A DNA stretch of 64,000 nt, from contig CAZBLK010000012.1 in NCBI GenBank assembly GCA_964492715.1, positions 21,619-85,618 on the forward strand, written 5' to 3'. Position 1 is the first letter of the stretch, and each line of letters begins with the position of its first letter. Below the pieces are notes generated by a model that was given only the letters and a program-made list of their open reading frames with translations, was not told the origin of the DNA and made no database searches. Position numbers and translations under genes: made by a program. Below are positions 26,225-36,200 of the stretch, piece after piece. The stretch comes from CAZBLK01 sp964492715. GTDB lineage: Bacteria; Bacillota; Clostridia; Lachnospirales; WRBF01.

Positions 26225-27154
26225 ATGAACGATTGTGAAATAATAAGGGACAGTTTTTCCCTGTATATTGATGAACAACTTTCGCCCGAAGAACTTGAAC
26301 AATTTAAAAAACACTTGGCAAATTGTGCTGATTGTACTGAAAGCCTTGCAGAACTTGAAGACGTTTTAAACAGTTTGAAAAGCCTGCCCGAGCTTCCTCT
26401 GCCAGAAGGCTTCCACGATGAGCTTATGTTTAAAATTAACCAGCTTGACATTGATAAAAAGCTAAATAACAAAAAAACAGGCATACGCCGCCAAGATTTC
26501 AGCAAATATTACGGCTTTGCCGCTTCAATTGTTTTTATTCTTGTAATCGGAGCGTTTTTAAGGTTTTTTCTAATTAAACCTTTTGATGAAAACGGAACTT
26601 TTTATGCTACCCAAGAAAACGCCCATGTGTACGGAACACAAATTCCTGTACAAGAAGAAGCTGCACCTGCACAACTTTTCAACCCCACTAGCGGCGAAAG
26701 CACGCAGGACACACTTATGTTAAAGTCTGCAACATCTGACGAAGCTGAAAATGGCGAAAGTGGAGTGCCGTCGTATGCAACTACACTTCCAGAAGATAAA
26801 GGGACTCAATCTAGCTTTTTAGATGCTGCATCTACAGGCAACAGTTTTTCACCTGCCATTTTTGGTGCATCAATTTTAACAAATGATTATAAAGGAACTG
26901 TTCAAGAAATTGTAAAAGAAGCAGAAAACCAAGGCGGCTACGTGGACTACCCTGCCGAGCTTGACGTGGTTTGCGACGTAGTTGTAAGTGTTTACCTTCC
27001 CCAAGAAAACATTGAAGCTTTAAACCAAATTATAATAGAGCTTCAAGAAAAAGAAGGAAGGCTTGTAACAAACGAGCAAAGAGAAATGGTGCAAAACGGC
27101 TTAAACAGAACGTTTTACTCTATTATGGTTTCGGTTTATGCAATTTCTGAATAA
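26225..27154 (+). CDS. Membrane anti-sigma factor with zf-HC2 domain and C-terminal DUF4349-like domain
   Basis: 309 residues. The first 45 residues hold the zinc anti-sigma motif HLANCADC (H-x3-C-x2-C) that clamps ECF sigma factors. A membrane helix follows at about 95-115 (FAASIVFILVIGAFLRFF), then a Ser/Glu-rich linker and an outer domain of about 100 residues (GTVQEIVKEAENQGGYV...) resembling DUF4349-type sensors. ATG 26225 begins the typical MNDCEIIRDSFSLYID; the upstream ATG 26201 lacks a ribosome-binding site, while GGAGG at 26209 serves 26225 with an 11-bp spacing. The outer domain probably senses envelope state. Confidence 0.88.
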   Translation: MNDCEIIRDSFSLYIDEQLSPEELEQFKKHLANCADCTESLAELEDVLNSLKSLPELPLPEGFHDELMFKINQLDIDKKLNNKKTGIRRQDFSKYYGFAASIVFILVIGAFLRFFLIKPFDENGTFYATQENAHVYGTQIPVQEEAAPAQLFNPTSGESTQDTLMLKSATSDEAENGESGVPSYATTLPEDKGTQSSFLDAASTGNSFSPAIFGASILTNDYKGTVQEIVKEAENQGGYVDYPAELDVVCDVVVSVYLPQENIEALNQIIIELQEKEGRLVTNEQREMVQNGLNRTFYSIMVSVYAISE

Positions 27155-27221
27155 CAAACGCCGAAAAAGTGGCAAAAGTTGTTCAACATTTTTATTTTGT
27201 TTTAATGCTTCATGTCGAATT

Positions 27222-27235
27222 TTATGCTATAATAA
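27222..27235 (+). promoter_or_regulatory. Extended -10 promoter upstream of prs
   Basis: TGCTATAAT about 125 bp before the prs start; no good -35, as is common with extended -10 sites. Confidence 0.45.
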
Positions 27236-27359
27236 AATTGAGAATCAAATGGCAACAAAATGGATTGATTCGTCCAATTCCAGCGGTTTGTTTTGAGTAT
27301 AACTAAAGTTAGCGTAAAAACCACCCAAAACAAACCAAAAAACAGGAGGAAATTTTTTT

Positions 27360-28316
27360 ATGGACCATGCAGTAAGCGATGCAATAAAAGTTTTTTCATG
27401 CAACGCTAACATTTCGCTGGCAAAAGGTATTGCCGACAAGCTTGGGGTTAAGCTTGGGCTTTCTGACGTGTCACGCTTTTCAGACGGTGAAATTTGCATC
27501 AAAATTGATGAGCTTGTAAGGGGTGCAGACATTTTTATTATCCAGCCTACAACTCCACCAGTCAACGACCACCTTATGGAACTTCTCATAATGATAGATG
27601 CTATGCGGCGTGCTTCGGCAGGGCGCATTACTGCCGTTATGCCATACTTTGCTTATGCTAGGCAAGACAGAAAGGTTCGTGCCCGTGACCCAATTAGCGC
27701 AAAGCTTGTTGCTGACATGATAACAACGGCTGGTGCAGACAGGCTGCTTACTATGGACTTGCACTGCGACCAAATTCAAGGCTTTTTTGATATACCTGTT
27801 GACCACCTTCGTGGGCTTCCGCTATTTGTTGATTATTTCAAAGGAAAATTTGAAAGAGATAACGATGTAGTTGTTGTTTCGCCAGACCTGGGTAGCGTTA
27901 CTCGTGCAAGGCACCTTGCCGAAAGGTTGGACACGCCTTTGGCAATTGTTGACAAAAGGCGCACAAACAAAAACGTGTCCGAAGTTTTGAACATAATCGG
28001 CAACGTAGAAGGCAAAAAGGCAATTTTGCTTGACGACATGGTAGACACAGGCGGAAGCTTGACAAACGCTGCTGCTGCAATTAAAAATGCTGGCGCAAAA
28101 GAAGTTTATGCTTGCTGTACGCACGGTGTGTTCTCTGGTCCTGCTCTTGAGCGTATTCAAAACTCTTGCATTGTTGAAATGGTTACGCTTGACACAGTTC
28201 CTCTTAGAACAGCAGAAAACATTGAAAAAATTAAAGTACTTACTGTTTCAGGGCTTTTTGCAAGTGCAATTAAAAGAATTCATAACGGACAATCTATTTC
28301 TAAGTTGTTTGACTAG
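27360..28316 (+). CDS. prs: Ribose-phosphate pyrophosphokinase (PRPP synthetase)
   Basis: 318 residues, the normal length. It makes PRPP from ribose-5-phosphate and ATP for nucleotide, His and Trp synthesis. Visible are the FSDGE loop, YFAYARQDRK, DLHCDQIQGFFDIPVDHL (PRPP synthase signature and regulatory flexible region), VSPDLGSVTRARHLA and the PRPP-binding loop LLDDMVDTGGSL. CAGGAGG precedes the ATG. The order prs, (DUF523), pth, mfd is the usual one in Firmicutes. Confidence 0.97.
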   Translation: MDHAVSDAIKVFSCNANISLAKGIADKLGVKLGLSDVSRFSDGEICIKIDELVRGADIFIIQPTTPPVNDHLMELLIMIDAMRRASAGRITAVMPYFAYARQDRKVRARDPISAKLVADMITTAGADRLLTMDLHCDQIQGFFDIPVDHLRGLPLFVDYFKGKFERDNDVVVVSPDLGSVTRARHLAERLDTPLAIVDKRRTNKNVSEVLNIIGNVEGKKAILLDDMVDTGGSLTNAAAAIKNAGAKEVYACCTHGVFSGPALERIQNSCIVEMVTLDTVPLRTAENIEKIKVLTVSGLFASAIKRIHNGQSISKLFD

Positions 28317-28327
28317 GGCATAAAACT

Positions 28328-28759
28328 ATGGTTGCTATAAGTGCCTGTTTAACAGGCGTTAAATGTAGATACAACGGTACATCAAGTTTTAACAGTGAAT
28401 TAATGGAAAAAGCTTTTGACAGCTTTTTTGCGGTTTGCCCCGAAGTTTTGGCAGGGCTTGAAACACCTCGTGTTCCTTGCGAAATTTTTGGTGGAAGCGG
28501 CGAAGACGTGCTTTTTGGTACTGCAAAGGTTGTTACAAAAGACGGTGAAGATTTAACCGAAAAATTTATTGCAGGTTCAAAAAAAGCACTTGATTTATGT
28601 GTGCAAAAAGGCGTGCAAAAAGCATACCTTCAAGCAAAAAGCCCTAGCTGCGGCTGTGGCAAAATTTATGATGGGAGCTTCCAAGGCAACGTTGTGTATG
28701 GCAACGGTGTTTTTGTGGCTTTGCTTTTGCAAGCAGGAATAGAAGTTGTTGAAGTTTAA
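28328..28759 (+). CDS. DUF523 family protein
   Basis: 143 residues. ISACLTGVKCRYNG at the start, CPEVLAGLETPRVPCEI in the middle and QAKSPSCGCGKIYDG near residue 100 are the conserved blocks of DUF523, a small cysteine-rich family of unknown function. The conserved Cys residues suggest metal or cluster binding (inference). It starts 11 bp after prs without a strong ribosome-binding site and is probably translated from the prs transcript. Confidence 0.88.
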   Translation: MVAISACLTGVKCRYNGTSSFNSELMEKAFDSFFAVCPEVLAGLETPRVPCEIFGGSGEDVLFGTAKVVTKDGEDLTEKFIAGSKKALDLCVQKGVQKAYLQAKSPSCGCGKIYDGSFQGNVVYGNGVFVALLLQAGIEVVEV

Positions 28760-28778
28760 TTGTTGGATTTAACTTGTT

Positions 28779-28822
28779 CAATGGTTGCTTTTTGCATGGC
28801 AACGGCAATTAAGCAGCCATTG
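28779..28822 (+). terminator. Terminator-like hairpin between DUF523 gene and pth
   Basis: CAATGGTTGCTT pairs with AAGCAGCCATTG (one mismatch), followed by CTCAATAATTTTTT. A separate dyad GAATACT/AGTATTC (28849-28878) precedes pth. Confidence 0.6.
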
Positions 28823-28902
28823 CTCAATAATTTTTTATTAATAAATGGGAATACTCTATAGCTAAATTAAAAGTATTCTCTATCCAAAAAACAGGTGCAA
28901 AA

Positions 28903-29466
28903 ATGACATTAGTATTCGGACTCGGCAACCCCGAAAAAGATTTTAAAGGAACACGACACAACGTTGGCTTTGAAACAATAAACAAGCTGGCGTATGATTT
29001 TAATATTGATATAAACAGGGCGAAATTCAAGGCGCACAGCGGCGAGGGAATGATTTCTGCTCATAAAGCCATGCTCATAAAGCCCCAAACCTACATGAAT
29101 TTAAGCGGCGAAAGCGTGCGTGAATTTTTGGCGTTTTACAAACTTACACCAAAAGACATAATTGTAATTTATGACGACATTGACATTCCGCTTGGGCAAA
29201 TTCGCATTAGAGAGCGTGGCAGTGCAGGCACACACAACGGCATGAGAAACATTGTAGAACGCCTTAACACAGACGAGTTCCCACGCATAAGAATAGGTAT
29301 AGGCGAGAAACCTCCACGTATGGACTTGGGCGACTTTGTTTTAAGCCACTTTAAAAAAGATGAAATGGATAAAATAATTGAAGGAATAACAAAAGCAGGC
29401 GACGCTGTAAGCGACATCTTACTAAACGGCGTAACGTTCGCAATGAATAAATATAATAAAAACTAG
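28903..29466 (+). CDS. pth: Peptidyl-tRNA hydrolase
   Basis: 187 residues. It frees tRNA from stalled peptidyl-tRNA. The family blocks are plain: VFGLGNPEKDFKGTRHNVGFE with the catalytic His, KPQTYMNLSGESV, VIYDDIDIPLGQIRIRERGSAGTHNGMRNI and RIRIGIG. AGGTG lies before the ATG. Followed by a family A repeat and then mfd. Confidence 0.97.
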   Translation: MTLVFGLGNPEKDFKGTRHNVGFETINKLAYDFNIDINRAKFKAHSGEGMISAHKAMLIKPQTYMNLSGESVREFLAFYKLTPKDIIVIYDDIDIPLGQIRIRERGSAGTHNGMRNIVERLNTDEFPRIRIGIGEKPPRMDLGDFVLSHFKKDEMDKIIEGITKAGDAVSDILLNGVTFAMNKYNKN

Positions 29467-29476
29467 CACAAAAAAA

Positions 29477-29560
29477 GGGTCAAGGGGCAAGCCCCTTGCG
29501 GGGGTTTGGGAGCAGTGACCCTAAGGTTTTAAGCTTTTTCCGTCCCCCCAAGGTCTTAAT
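29477..29560. repeat. Intergenic repeat family A, compound copy
   Basis: A first unit starts GGGTCAAGGGGCAAGCCCCTTGCGG and has decayed second-hairpin arms (TTTGGGAGCAGTGACCCTAAGG), followed at 29543-29560 by a second end TCCCCCCAAGGTCTTAA. This suggests two copies or a rearranged one, between pth and mfd. Confidence 0.75.
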
Positions 29561-29604
29561 CTTTTTCTTAATATATAATTATATATAGGATATAGGAGAT
29601 TATT

Positions 29605-32600
29605 TTGGTTACAAAAAATATAACAACAAGCCACAGCGCAATTATAGAACCTCTATCGGAGCTATCGTCTTTCAGCTCCCTTTTAAGCTGTCTAAAAACA
29701 GCCAAAACACCAGTCCTTTCAACAGGCGTTATCGACTCGCAAAAATGCCATTTAATTTATGCAACACTAGCAAACGTTTCGTCTTCTGGTCTTGTTGTCA
29801 CCCACTCTGAGCTTGCCGCAAAACAAATTTTTGAAGACTTGCAGTTTTTTTTGGGCGATAACGTTTTGTACTACCCATCAAAAGACATTTTGTTTTACAA
29901 CGCCGACGTCCATAGCATTGAAATTAAAATGGAACGGTTTAAAACTATAAACAGCCTTATACTAGGCGAAGGCAAAACGGTTGTTCTTTCAGCCGAAGCC
30001 CTTTTAGACAGGCTACTTCCGCTAGACACCTTTGATAAATTTATTTTAAACCTTTCTGTAGCCGACACAATTACAACAGACGAACTTTTGCAACAGCTTG
30101 TTTTAATGGGCTACGAGCGCAGAGACGTAGTTGAGGGCGCAGGGCAGTTTGCTGTGCGTGGCGGAATTGTAGACGTGTTTACACCACTTTACAAGGCGGC
30201 TGTAAGAATTGAGCTTTGGGGCGACGAAATTGACTCTATAAGAATTGTAGATGTGCTTTCTCAACGGTCTACAGACAAGCTAGAGACAATCCGCATTTTC
30301 CCAATGCGTGAGCTTGTTTACGAAGAAGAAGAAATTAAAAACGCAGTAAAGCTAATTGAAAAAGACTTGGACGCAAGCTTAAAAGCTTACACAAAAAAAG
30401 GCTTAACAGAAGAAGCCGAAAATTTAGAAAAAACTGTCCGTGAAACTTTGGAAAAGTTAATCGAGCAAAAAAGCGTCCGTGGCATAGACGCCTACTTTAA
30501 TTATTTTTATGAACATTCCGTTTCAATATTGGACTACATGCCAAAAAACAGCGTAATCTTTTTTGACGAACCCAGCCGCATTAGCGAGCATATAAAAACA
30601 ACTACAGACGAGCTTGCAGAAAGCATAAAAGGGCGCATGTCAAAAGGTTTTATGCTTCCAAGGCAGGCAGGCGTTGTTTTTCCATACCAAGAAATAGTTT
30701 CAAAGGCGCACAGCCGAAAAACTGTTTTGTTTACTACACTCACTCACTCTGTAAAAGACTTTACGGTTAAAGAGGTTATAAGCTTTGACGTACATTCAAC
30801 AGGCGTTTTTAACAACCAAATTAACCTTTTTATTGACGACTTAAAGTTTTGGCGTGATAACGAGTATAGAATTTTAATTCTTGCTGGCGGTGAAGTGCGT
30901 GGGCAGCGTTTATCCGAAGAAATTACCGAGCATGGCTTAACTGCCGTTTACTACGACAACTTAACAGGCGTTAAGCTAAAGCCTGGGCAAATTGCAATTA
31001 CAAGTGGCAGCCTTAACAAAGGCTTTCAATATAAACACATAAACTTTGCTGTCATTACAGGCAAAGAAATTTTTGGCCTAGCAAAAAAGCGCAAACCGAC
31101 CAAAAAGAAAAAAGGCGCAAAAATAGAAAGCTTTACGGACTTAAAAGTTGGCGACTACGTCGTTCACGACAACCACGGCATAGGCATTTACCGTGGAATA
31201 GAACAAATTGTCCGTGACGACATTAGCCGTGATTATTTAAAAATTTCATATGCCGACGGCGGTGTTTTGTACATTTCCACTAGCCAAATGGATATGCTGC
31301 AAAAATACATTGGCAGTGACGGCGCAAAAATAAAGCTTAACAAAATGGGCGGCGCAGAATGGGAAAAGGCAAAGGCACGCACAAAGGCGGCTGTAAAAAT
31401 TGTCGCAAGCGAGCTTATAGAGCTTTACGCCGAGCGTCAGGCGTCAAAAGGCTTTGCTTTTGGCGAAGACACAGTTTGGCAGCGTGAGTTTGAAGACATG
31501 TTCCGCTTTGAAGAAACTACAGACCAGCTAAACGCTATCGAGGACGTAAAGCGAGACATGGAGTCTGTCCGTGTTATGGATAGGCTAATTTGCGGTGACG
31601 TAGGCTATGGCAAAACCGAGGTTGCAATTCGTGCGGCGTTTAAAGCCGTGCAGGACGGAAAGCAAGTTGCTTACCTTGTTCCAACAACAATTCTTGCACA
31701 ACAGCACTACAACACTTTTACCGAGCGCATGAGCGGCTTCCCAGTGACTATCGAGCTTATGTCACGGTTTAGAACAAAAAAACAGCAATCCGACAGCATC
31801 GAACGGCTAAACAGCGGTGCGGCTGATATCGTAATAGGCACACACCGCATTTTGTCAAAGGACGTTCAGTTTAAAGACTTAGGGCTTGTAATTATAGACG
31901 AGGAACAACGTTTCGGCGTTGCACACAAAGAAAAGCTGAAGCACTTTAAAAAGGACGTAGATGTTTTAACGCTTACAGCTACGCCAATTCCAAGAACGCT
32001 TAACATGAGCATGACAGGAATAAGAGACATGAGCATTTTGGAAGAGCCGCCAGACGAGCGCCAGCCAATTCAAACTTACGTTATGGAATATAACCCAGAG
32101 TTTGTAAGGGAAGCTATTATGCGAGAGCTTTCACGTGGCGGACAGGTGTACTACTTGCACAACAGAGTGCGGAATATTTCTGACATTGCGCACCGCATAA
32201 GCCAGCTTGTGCCGGAAGCTTCCGTTTCTTACGCCCATGGCAAAATGAGCGAGCATGAACTAGAGCGTGCTATGCTTGAGTTTATCGAAGGCACAGTAAA
32301 CGTTTTGGTTTGCACAACAATTATTGAAACAGGGCTTGACATTTCAAACGTTAATACAATTATAATTCAAGATGCCGACTACTTTGGGCTTTCACAACTT
32401 TACCAGCTTAGGGGGCGTGTCGGGCGTTCAAACAGGCTTGCTTACGCTTACTTAATGTACAGAAAAGACAAAGTTCTGGACGAAACAGCCGAAAAACGTT
32501 TGCAAACTATACGTGACTTTACAGAGTTTGGCTCTGGCTTTAAAATTGCAATGCGTGACCTTGAAATTAGGGGTGCAGGAAACTTGCTTGGCGGCGAACA

Positions 32601-33129
32601 GCACGGGCACATGGACGTAGTAGGCTACGACATGTACTGCCGTTTGCTTGCTGATGCTATAAAAGAGCTTCGTGGCGAGGAAACAACGCCAGAGTTTGAA
32701 ACAACAATTGATGTAAATGTAAACGCTTTCATTCCGTCGTTTTACATTCAAAACGAGGAGCAAAAGCTTGAAATATATAAAAAGGTCGCTGGAATTGGCG
32801 ACACTAAAGACTATTTTGACGTTCAAGAAGAAATTGAAGACAGGTTTGGAAACATTCCAAAGTCTGTTCAAATGCTTTTGGAAATTGCGCTTTTAAAAGC
32901 GTATGCGCATAAAATTGACATTACAGAAATTAAACAAAAGAATGGAAACATTGTGTTTACGTTTAAGCCAGACGCTAACGTTTCTGTAGACAACATCTTT
33001 AAGGCAACCGAGCAAAGCAGAGGGCGGCTTAAATTTGTTACAAAAGGTGCGCCGTCACTTGTTTATAAACAAGGCGACGATGAACCAATTGATTTTTGGA
33101 AGCTTAAAGAATTGCTTTCGGTTATCTAG
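29605..33129 (+). CDS. mfd: Transcription-repair coupling factor Mfd
   Basis: 1174 residues, full length. It pushes RNA polymerase off at lesions and recruits UvrA. Order: UvrB-like N-terminal part, the RNA polymerase-interacting domain (GDYVVHDNHGIGIYRG near 515), then a RecG-like translocase with Walker A GDVGYGKTEV, DEEQRFGV (motif II), LTATPIPRTL (III), and QLRGRVGRS (VI), and the C-terminal TRCF domain. TTG start has TAGGAGA 6 bp upstream; no better ATG nearby. Confidence 0.97.
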   Translation: MVTKNITTSHSAIIEPLSELSSFSSLLSCLKTAKTPVLSTGVIDSQKCHLIYATLANVSSSGLVVTHSELAAKQIFEDLQFFLGDNVLYYPSKDILFYNADVHSIEIKMERFKTINSLILGEGKTVVLSAEALLDRLLPLDTFDKFILNLSVADTITTDELLQQLVLMGYERRDVVEGAGQFAVRGGIVDVFTPLYKAAVRIELWGDEIDSIRIVDVLSQRSTDKLETIRIFPMRELVYEEEEIKNAVKLIEKDLDASLKAYTKKGLTEEAENLEKTVRETLEKLIEQKSVRGIDAYFNYFYEHSVSILDYMPKNSVIFFDEPSRISEHIKTTTDELAESIKGRMSKGFMLPRQAGVVFPYQEIVSKAHSRKTVLFTTLTHSVKDFTVKEVISFDVHSTGVFNNQINLFIDDLKFWRDNEYRILILAGGEVRGQRLSEEITEHGLTAVYYDNLTGVKLKPGQIAITSGSLNKGFQYKHINFAVITGKEIFGLAKKRKPTKKKKGAKIESFTDLKVGDYVVHDNHGIGIYRGIEQIVRDDISRDYLKISYADGGVLYISTSQMDMLQKYIGSDGAKIKLNKMGGAEWEKAKARTKAAVKIVASELIELYAERQASKGFAFGEDTVWQREFEDMFRFEETTDQLNAIEDVKRDMESVRVMDRLICGDVGYGKTEVAIRAAFKAVQDGKQVAYLVPTTILAQQHYNTFTERMSGFPVTIELMSRFRTKKQQSDSIERLNSGAADIVIGTHRILSKDVQFKDLGLVIIDEEQRFGVAHKEKLKHFKKDVDVLTLTATPIPRTLNMSMTGIRDMSILEEPPDERQPIQTYVMEYNPEFVREAIMRELSRGGQVYYLHNRVRNISDIAHRISQLVPEASVSYAHGKMSEHELERAMLEFIEGTVNVLVCTTIIETGLDISNVNTIIIQDADYFGLSQLYQLRGRVGRSNRLAYAYLMYRKDKVLDETAEKRLQTIRDFTEFGSGFKIAMRDLEIRGAGNLLGGEQHGHMDVVGYDMYCRLLADAIKELRGEETTPEFETTIDVNVNAFIPSFYIQNEEQKLEIYKKVAGIGDTKDYFDVQEEIEDRFGNIPKSVQMLLEIALLKAYAHKIDITEIKQKNGNIVFTFKPDANVSVDNIFKATEQSRGRLKFVTKGAPSLVYKQGDDEPIDFWKLKELLSVI

Positions 33130-33143
33130 TTATTTGAGTTTTT

Positions 33144-33200
33144 TATAGCAATTCCGGTTTTTAACGATAGACAATGTGGATTAAAAATGGAATTGCTATA
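33144..33200. repeat. 57-bp palindromic element with TATAGCAATTCC ends
   Basis: Perfect 12-bp terminal inverted repeats TATAGCAATTCC/GGAATTGCTATA continuing as GTTTTTAA/TTAAAAA, around a centre containing ATAGACAATG. A TATAAT box (33204-33209) abuts the right end and may drive the next gene. Confidence 0.8.
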
Positions 33201-33252
33201 TTGTATAATAATGGCAACGGTTTTTTAACCTTTGCCACTAGGGAGTTTATAT

Positions 33253-36200
33253 ATGCTTTTAAACATTTCAAAAGGAGAAATTCTTTCTGTTGCAACAGAC
33301 GCTGACATTTTTTTGAAGGCTGAAAAGTATTACAGAGAAGGAAAAGTAATTAAAACAGAATACTTTTATGACGTGGAAAAAGAGCTGCAAATTGTAGTAG
33401 CAAACGTTGCCGAAAACTACAGCACAAAATATGTTCGGGTTGCTTTTTCGCAAGACGGTGATATTGCAGGCTATTACTGCGACTGTTCCGCAAACACAAT
33501 TTGGCGAGGGGCGTGTGTTCATGTAACTGCTACTCTTTTAGAAGTTTTTTATGAAAACAGCAATAACGTCCGTAAAACGGCAAAAAGCAATCTTTCTTCC
33601 TTGTTTCTTAAAGCTTTTGAGAAAAACGTTTTTGAACAGCTTGATACAGAGCTTAACTTTAACAAATCATTTGACTTTGCCGTGAAAGTTGTTCCGTCAA
33701 TTATGGTTTTAAACAGCAGCGAGGTTCATGTAAGCGTTACAGTAGGTGAATCACGGCAATATGTTATAAGAAATATTTCAAGCTTTCTTGACAGCATAAA
33801 AAGCGGGCAAACTGTAGCCTACGGAAAAGACCTTAGCTTTAAGCACAGCTTAGAAACGTTTGACCAACGTTCAAAAAAGCTTGTTGAAATAATGCAAAAA
33901 GAAAAAAGTATACACGACACAATAACAAAATCTATTTCAAACTACGGCTACTATTCACGCTATGCAAGCAAGACAAACGAGCGGTATTTAAAGCTTACGT
34001 CAACCTTTTATGATTTATTTAAGCTTTATTTAGGTGATGACATTAAGCTTTCTGTTGAAAATGAAGTAGTCGGCAACGTGTGTTTTGTAGATAAAAACCC
34101 TAAAATTACGTTTGACATAACACAGGAAAACAAAACAATTACAGTGTCTGCAAGCATAATTGAATATGAGGAGTTTCACTTGCAGGGCAACACATATGTT
34201 CGTATCGGCGACCAACTTCACAGAGTTTCAAGAGACTTTGCAAAGTCTGTTCTTTTCCTTTTAGACTCATTAAAAAGAGTTAGGTTTGAGCCAATTGTTT
34301 TTGAAAAAGCAGACATAGCCAAGTTTATGTCTGTTGTACTGCCGACATTAAGGCGGTTTGATGCAGTAAGTGAGCAGTCTACATTTGACGTTGACTTTTC
34401 TGAAATTATGCCAAAAAAACAACTTTATTTTGACGTTGACAGCAAGCAGGTTTATTGCCTTGTAAAGTTTTTATACGGCGAAACTGAAATTAACCCGCTT
34501 TTAAACGCTAGTGAAGACATATTAAGAAATTCAATTGATGAATACAAAGTTATGGGGCTTTTAAGGGCATACGGCTTTAAGCAGGACAAGGACAAGCTTA
34601 CACTTAAAGGTGACGACAGCATTTACGAGCTTTACACCACAGGGCTTTCTGCGCTGAAAAACGAAGCCGAAGTTTTTGCAACGGACGAATTTAACAAGCG
34701 TTCCGTAACACGAATGGTAAACAAGTCGGCTGGCATACGCATAAGCGGAAACCTTTTAAAGCTTAACATTGACACGTCGGGGTATTCTACAAGCGAGCTT
34801 TTGGACGCTTTGGCTTCCTACAGCCAAAAAAAGAAGTACCACAAGCTGCGTGACGGAAGCTTTATAAACCTTGAAGACGACAACGTCAAAGAAATGGCAG
34901 ATTTTTTAAATTCGCTTGACGTAACTAAAAAGGACATTAAAAACGGAACAATTAACCTTGAAAAATACCGTGCCATCTATTTAAACAGCTTGGTTGAAAA
35001 GCACGAAAAGCTTGATGTAGAAAAGGACGAGCAGTTTGAAAAAATAAACAGCGACTTTGAAAACTACAGCAACATGGACTTTGTTGTGCCAGAAAGCCTT
35101 GACGAAACTTTGCGTGACTACCAAAAGGTGGGCTTTAAATGGCTTAAAGTTTTAGCATTTTACGGCTTTGGCGGAATTTTGGCAGATGACATGGGGCTTG
35201 GAAAAACGCTTCAAGTAATTACACTAATTCTTTCGGACATGGAGAAAACGGAAAAGCCGTCGATAGTCGTTGCGCCCACTTCATTAATTTATAACTGGGA
35301 AAATGAAATTAAACGGTTTGCACCAAACATTAAAACTGTAGTTGTTGCCGGCACGCCGCAAGTGCGTAAAGAAATTATTTCTTCAAGCGGTGATGCAAAC
35401 GTTTTAATTACGACATACGACATGCTTAAAAGAGACTTGGAAAGCTACGAAAAAATGAAGTTTAAATATGTAATTGCAGATGAAGCCCAGTTTATAAAAA
35501 ATGCGGCAACGCAAAACGCTGTTGGTGTAAAAAGCTTAAACGGTGAAGCACGGTTTGCAATTACAGGCACACCGATAGAAAATTCGCTGTCCGAGCTTTG
35601 GTCGCTTTTCGACTTTGTTATGCCCGGGTACTTGCACAGCCAAACAAAGTTTACAAAGCTTTACGAATCGCCAATTGTTAAGCAAGATGATGCCGAAAGA
35701 AAGGACGCTTTAAAACATCAAATTACACCGTTTATTCTTAGGCGAATAAAGAGCAAAGTTTTAAACGAACTGCCTGAAAAAATTGAAATGAACATGTACG
35801 CCGACATGAGCGACGAGCAAAAAAAGGTGTACGTTGCTGCGCTTCTTGAAGCACGTGGCGAGCTTTCGGACACGCTTGCAAACGACGAAGCCTTTGCTAA
35901 AAGCCGAATTAAAATTCTTGCACAGCTTACACGGCTTAGACAGCTTTGCTGCCACCCACTGCTTTGCTTTGAAGGTTTTTCAGGGGAAAGCGGCAAGCTT
36001 GAGCTTGCTATGCAAACAATTTTTTCTGCTATAGAGTCTGGCCACAGGGTGCTTTTGTTTTCACAGTTTACTTCTATGCTTGACATAATTAAAAAGCGGC
36101 TTGATAAAGAAAACGTAAGCTATTTTTACCTTGACGGCGCAACAAAAAGCAAAGACCGCATGGACATGTCGCAGGCTTTCAACGGCGGCGAGCGAGAGCT

